A DNA stretch of 5,324 nt from Gammaproteobacteria bacterium (GTDB lineage: Bacteria > Pseudomonadota > Gammaproteobacteria > Pseudomonadales > Pseudomonadaceae). Positions 5,188 through 5,324 of the stretch are shown in pieces; within the stretch, counting starts at the first letter, position 1, and each line of letters begins with the position of its first letter. The position numbers and the translations under genes were made by a program. The notes under the pieces were generated by a model. It worked only from the letters and a program-made list of their open reading frames with translations. It was not told where the DNA came from and did not search any database. The stretch lies in contig JAAYHO010000511.1 in assembly GCA_012735335.1 (NCBI GenBank), positions 1 to 5,324 on the forward strand, given 5' to 3'.

Positions 5188-5216
5188 ATAACATGGAGTG
5201 GGCAAGGATTGTTCAA
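5188..5216 (-). promoter_or_regulatory. Candidate sigma-70 promoter of the CBS-domain gene
   Basis: On the minus strand TTGAAC (5216-5211) is followed after 17 nt by TGTTAT (5193-5188); each matches four of six consensus bases at optimal spacing. Transcription would begin near 5181, giving a leader of about 20 nt that contains the AAAGGAG ribosome site. Confidence 0.45.
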
Positions 5217-5324
5217 AAATTCAGGCAAGGCAAAGCAAAAAAACTTATCAACCTGATTAATGCTTATATTATTGCCAACAAATACGCTTTTCGCGACTCA
5301 ACGGCCCGAACATATCAAAACTAC
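5217..5324. other. AT-rich non-coding stretch at the right edge
   Basis: This stretch upstream of the CBS promoter is markedly richer in A/T than the rest of the window, with a run of seven A at about 5237-5243 and TTATATTATT near 5274. I see no credible coding frame, RNA gene or hairpin terminator. It may hold upstream promoter elements or the flank of a gene beyond the edge. Confidence 0.5.

Noticed and set aside
5176..5190. FNR/Anr-type box (TTGAT-N4-ATCAA) before the CBS gene
   Set aside because: Only one half-site-like piece is present; the second half does not match at the required spacing.
5228..5260. Intrinsic terminator on the minus strand ending in the run of seven T
   Set aside because: The only stem before the run is ATCA/TGAT, four weak pairs, which is too short to support termination.

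Overview
The window looks like an ordinary chromosomal stretch of a GC-rich gammaproteobacterium, most likely Pseudomonas or a close relative such as Halopseudomonas or Stutzerimonas. This rests on the overall gene repertoire, codon choice strongly favouring G/C in the third position, good Shine-Dalgarno sites on most genes, and a CobP-type start at the left edge. The genus is an inference; no rRNA or other marker gene is present.

Layout from left to right: the first 16 or so codons of an adenosylcobinamide kinase gene (cobP/cobU, minus strand, running off the edge); a strong hairpin terminator (175-200); a stand-alone 3-hydroxyacyl-CoA dehydrogenase (minus, 221-1441); a 193-bp divergent intergenic region; a secreted endonuclease I with an extra C-terminal Cys/His module (plus, 1635-2573); a hairpin whose loop is the endonuclease stop codon; a YihY/BrkB-family inner-membrane protein (minus, 2592-3467); a 145-bp divergent intergenic region; a YahK-like zinc alcohol dehydrogenase (plus, 3613-4668); a 12-bp convergent hairpin; and a small two-CBS-domain protein (minus, 4723-5160). 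After that come 164 bp of AT-rich non-coding DNA to the edge, holding the CBS gene promoter and no gene I can support.

The genes alternate in direction and are closed off by hairpins, so this appears to be a set of single-gene transcription units rather than an operon. Their roles are separate: fatty-acid or acyl-CoA oxidation, extracellular/periplasmic DNA degradation, an uncharacterised membrane protein, aldehyde/alcohol redox chemistry and adenylate sensing. I see no mobile element, CRISPR array, tRNA, rRNA, phage gene or defence system. I did not find an undescribed multi-gene system here.

The points most worth a second look are small-scale. The dehydrogenase and CBS genes carry an identical 10-mer exactly 15 nt before their start codons, each behind a TTGAAC -35 candidate. 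The endonuclease gene has no Shine-Dalgarno site and a -10-like box so close to its ATG that the mRNA could be leaderless. The endonuclease also carries an extra C-terminal module.
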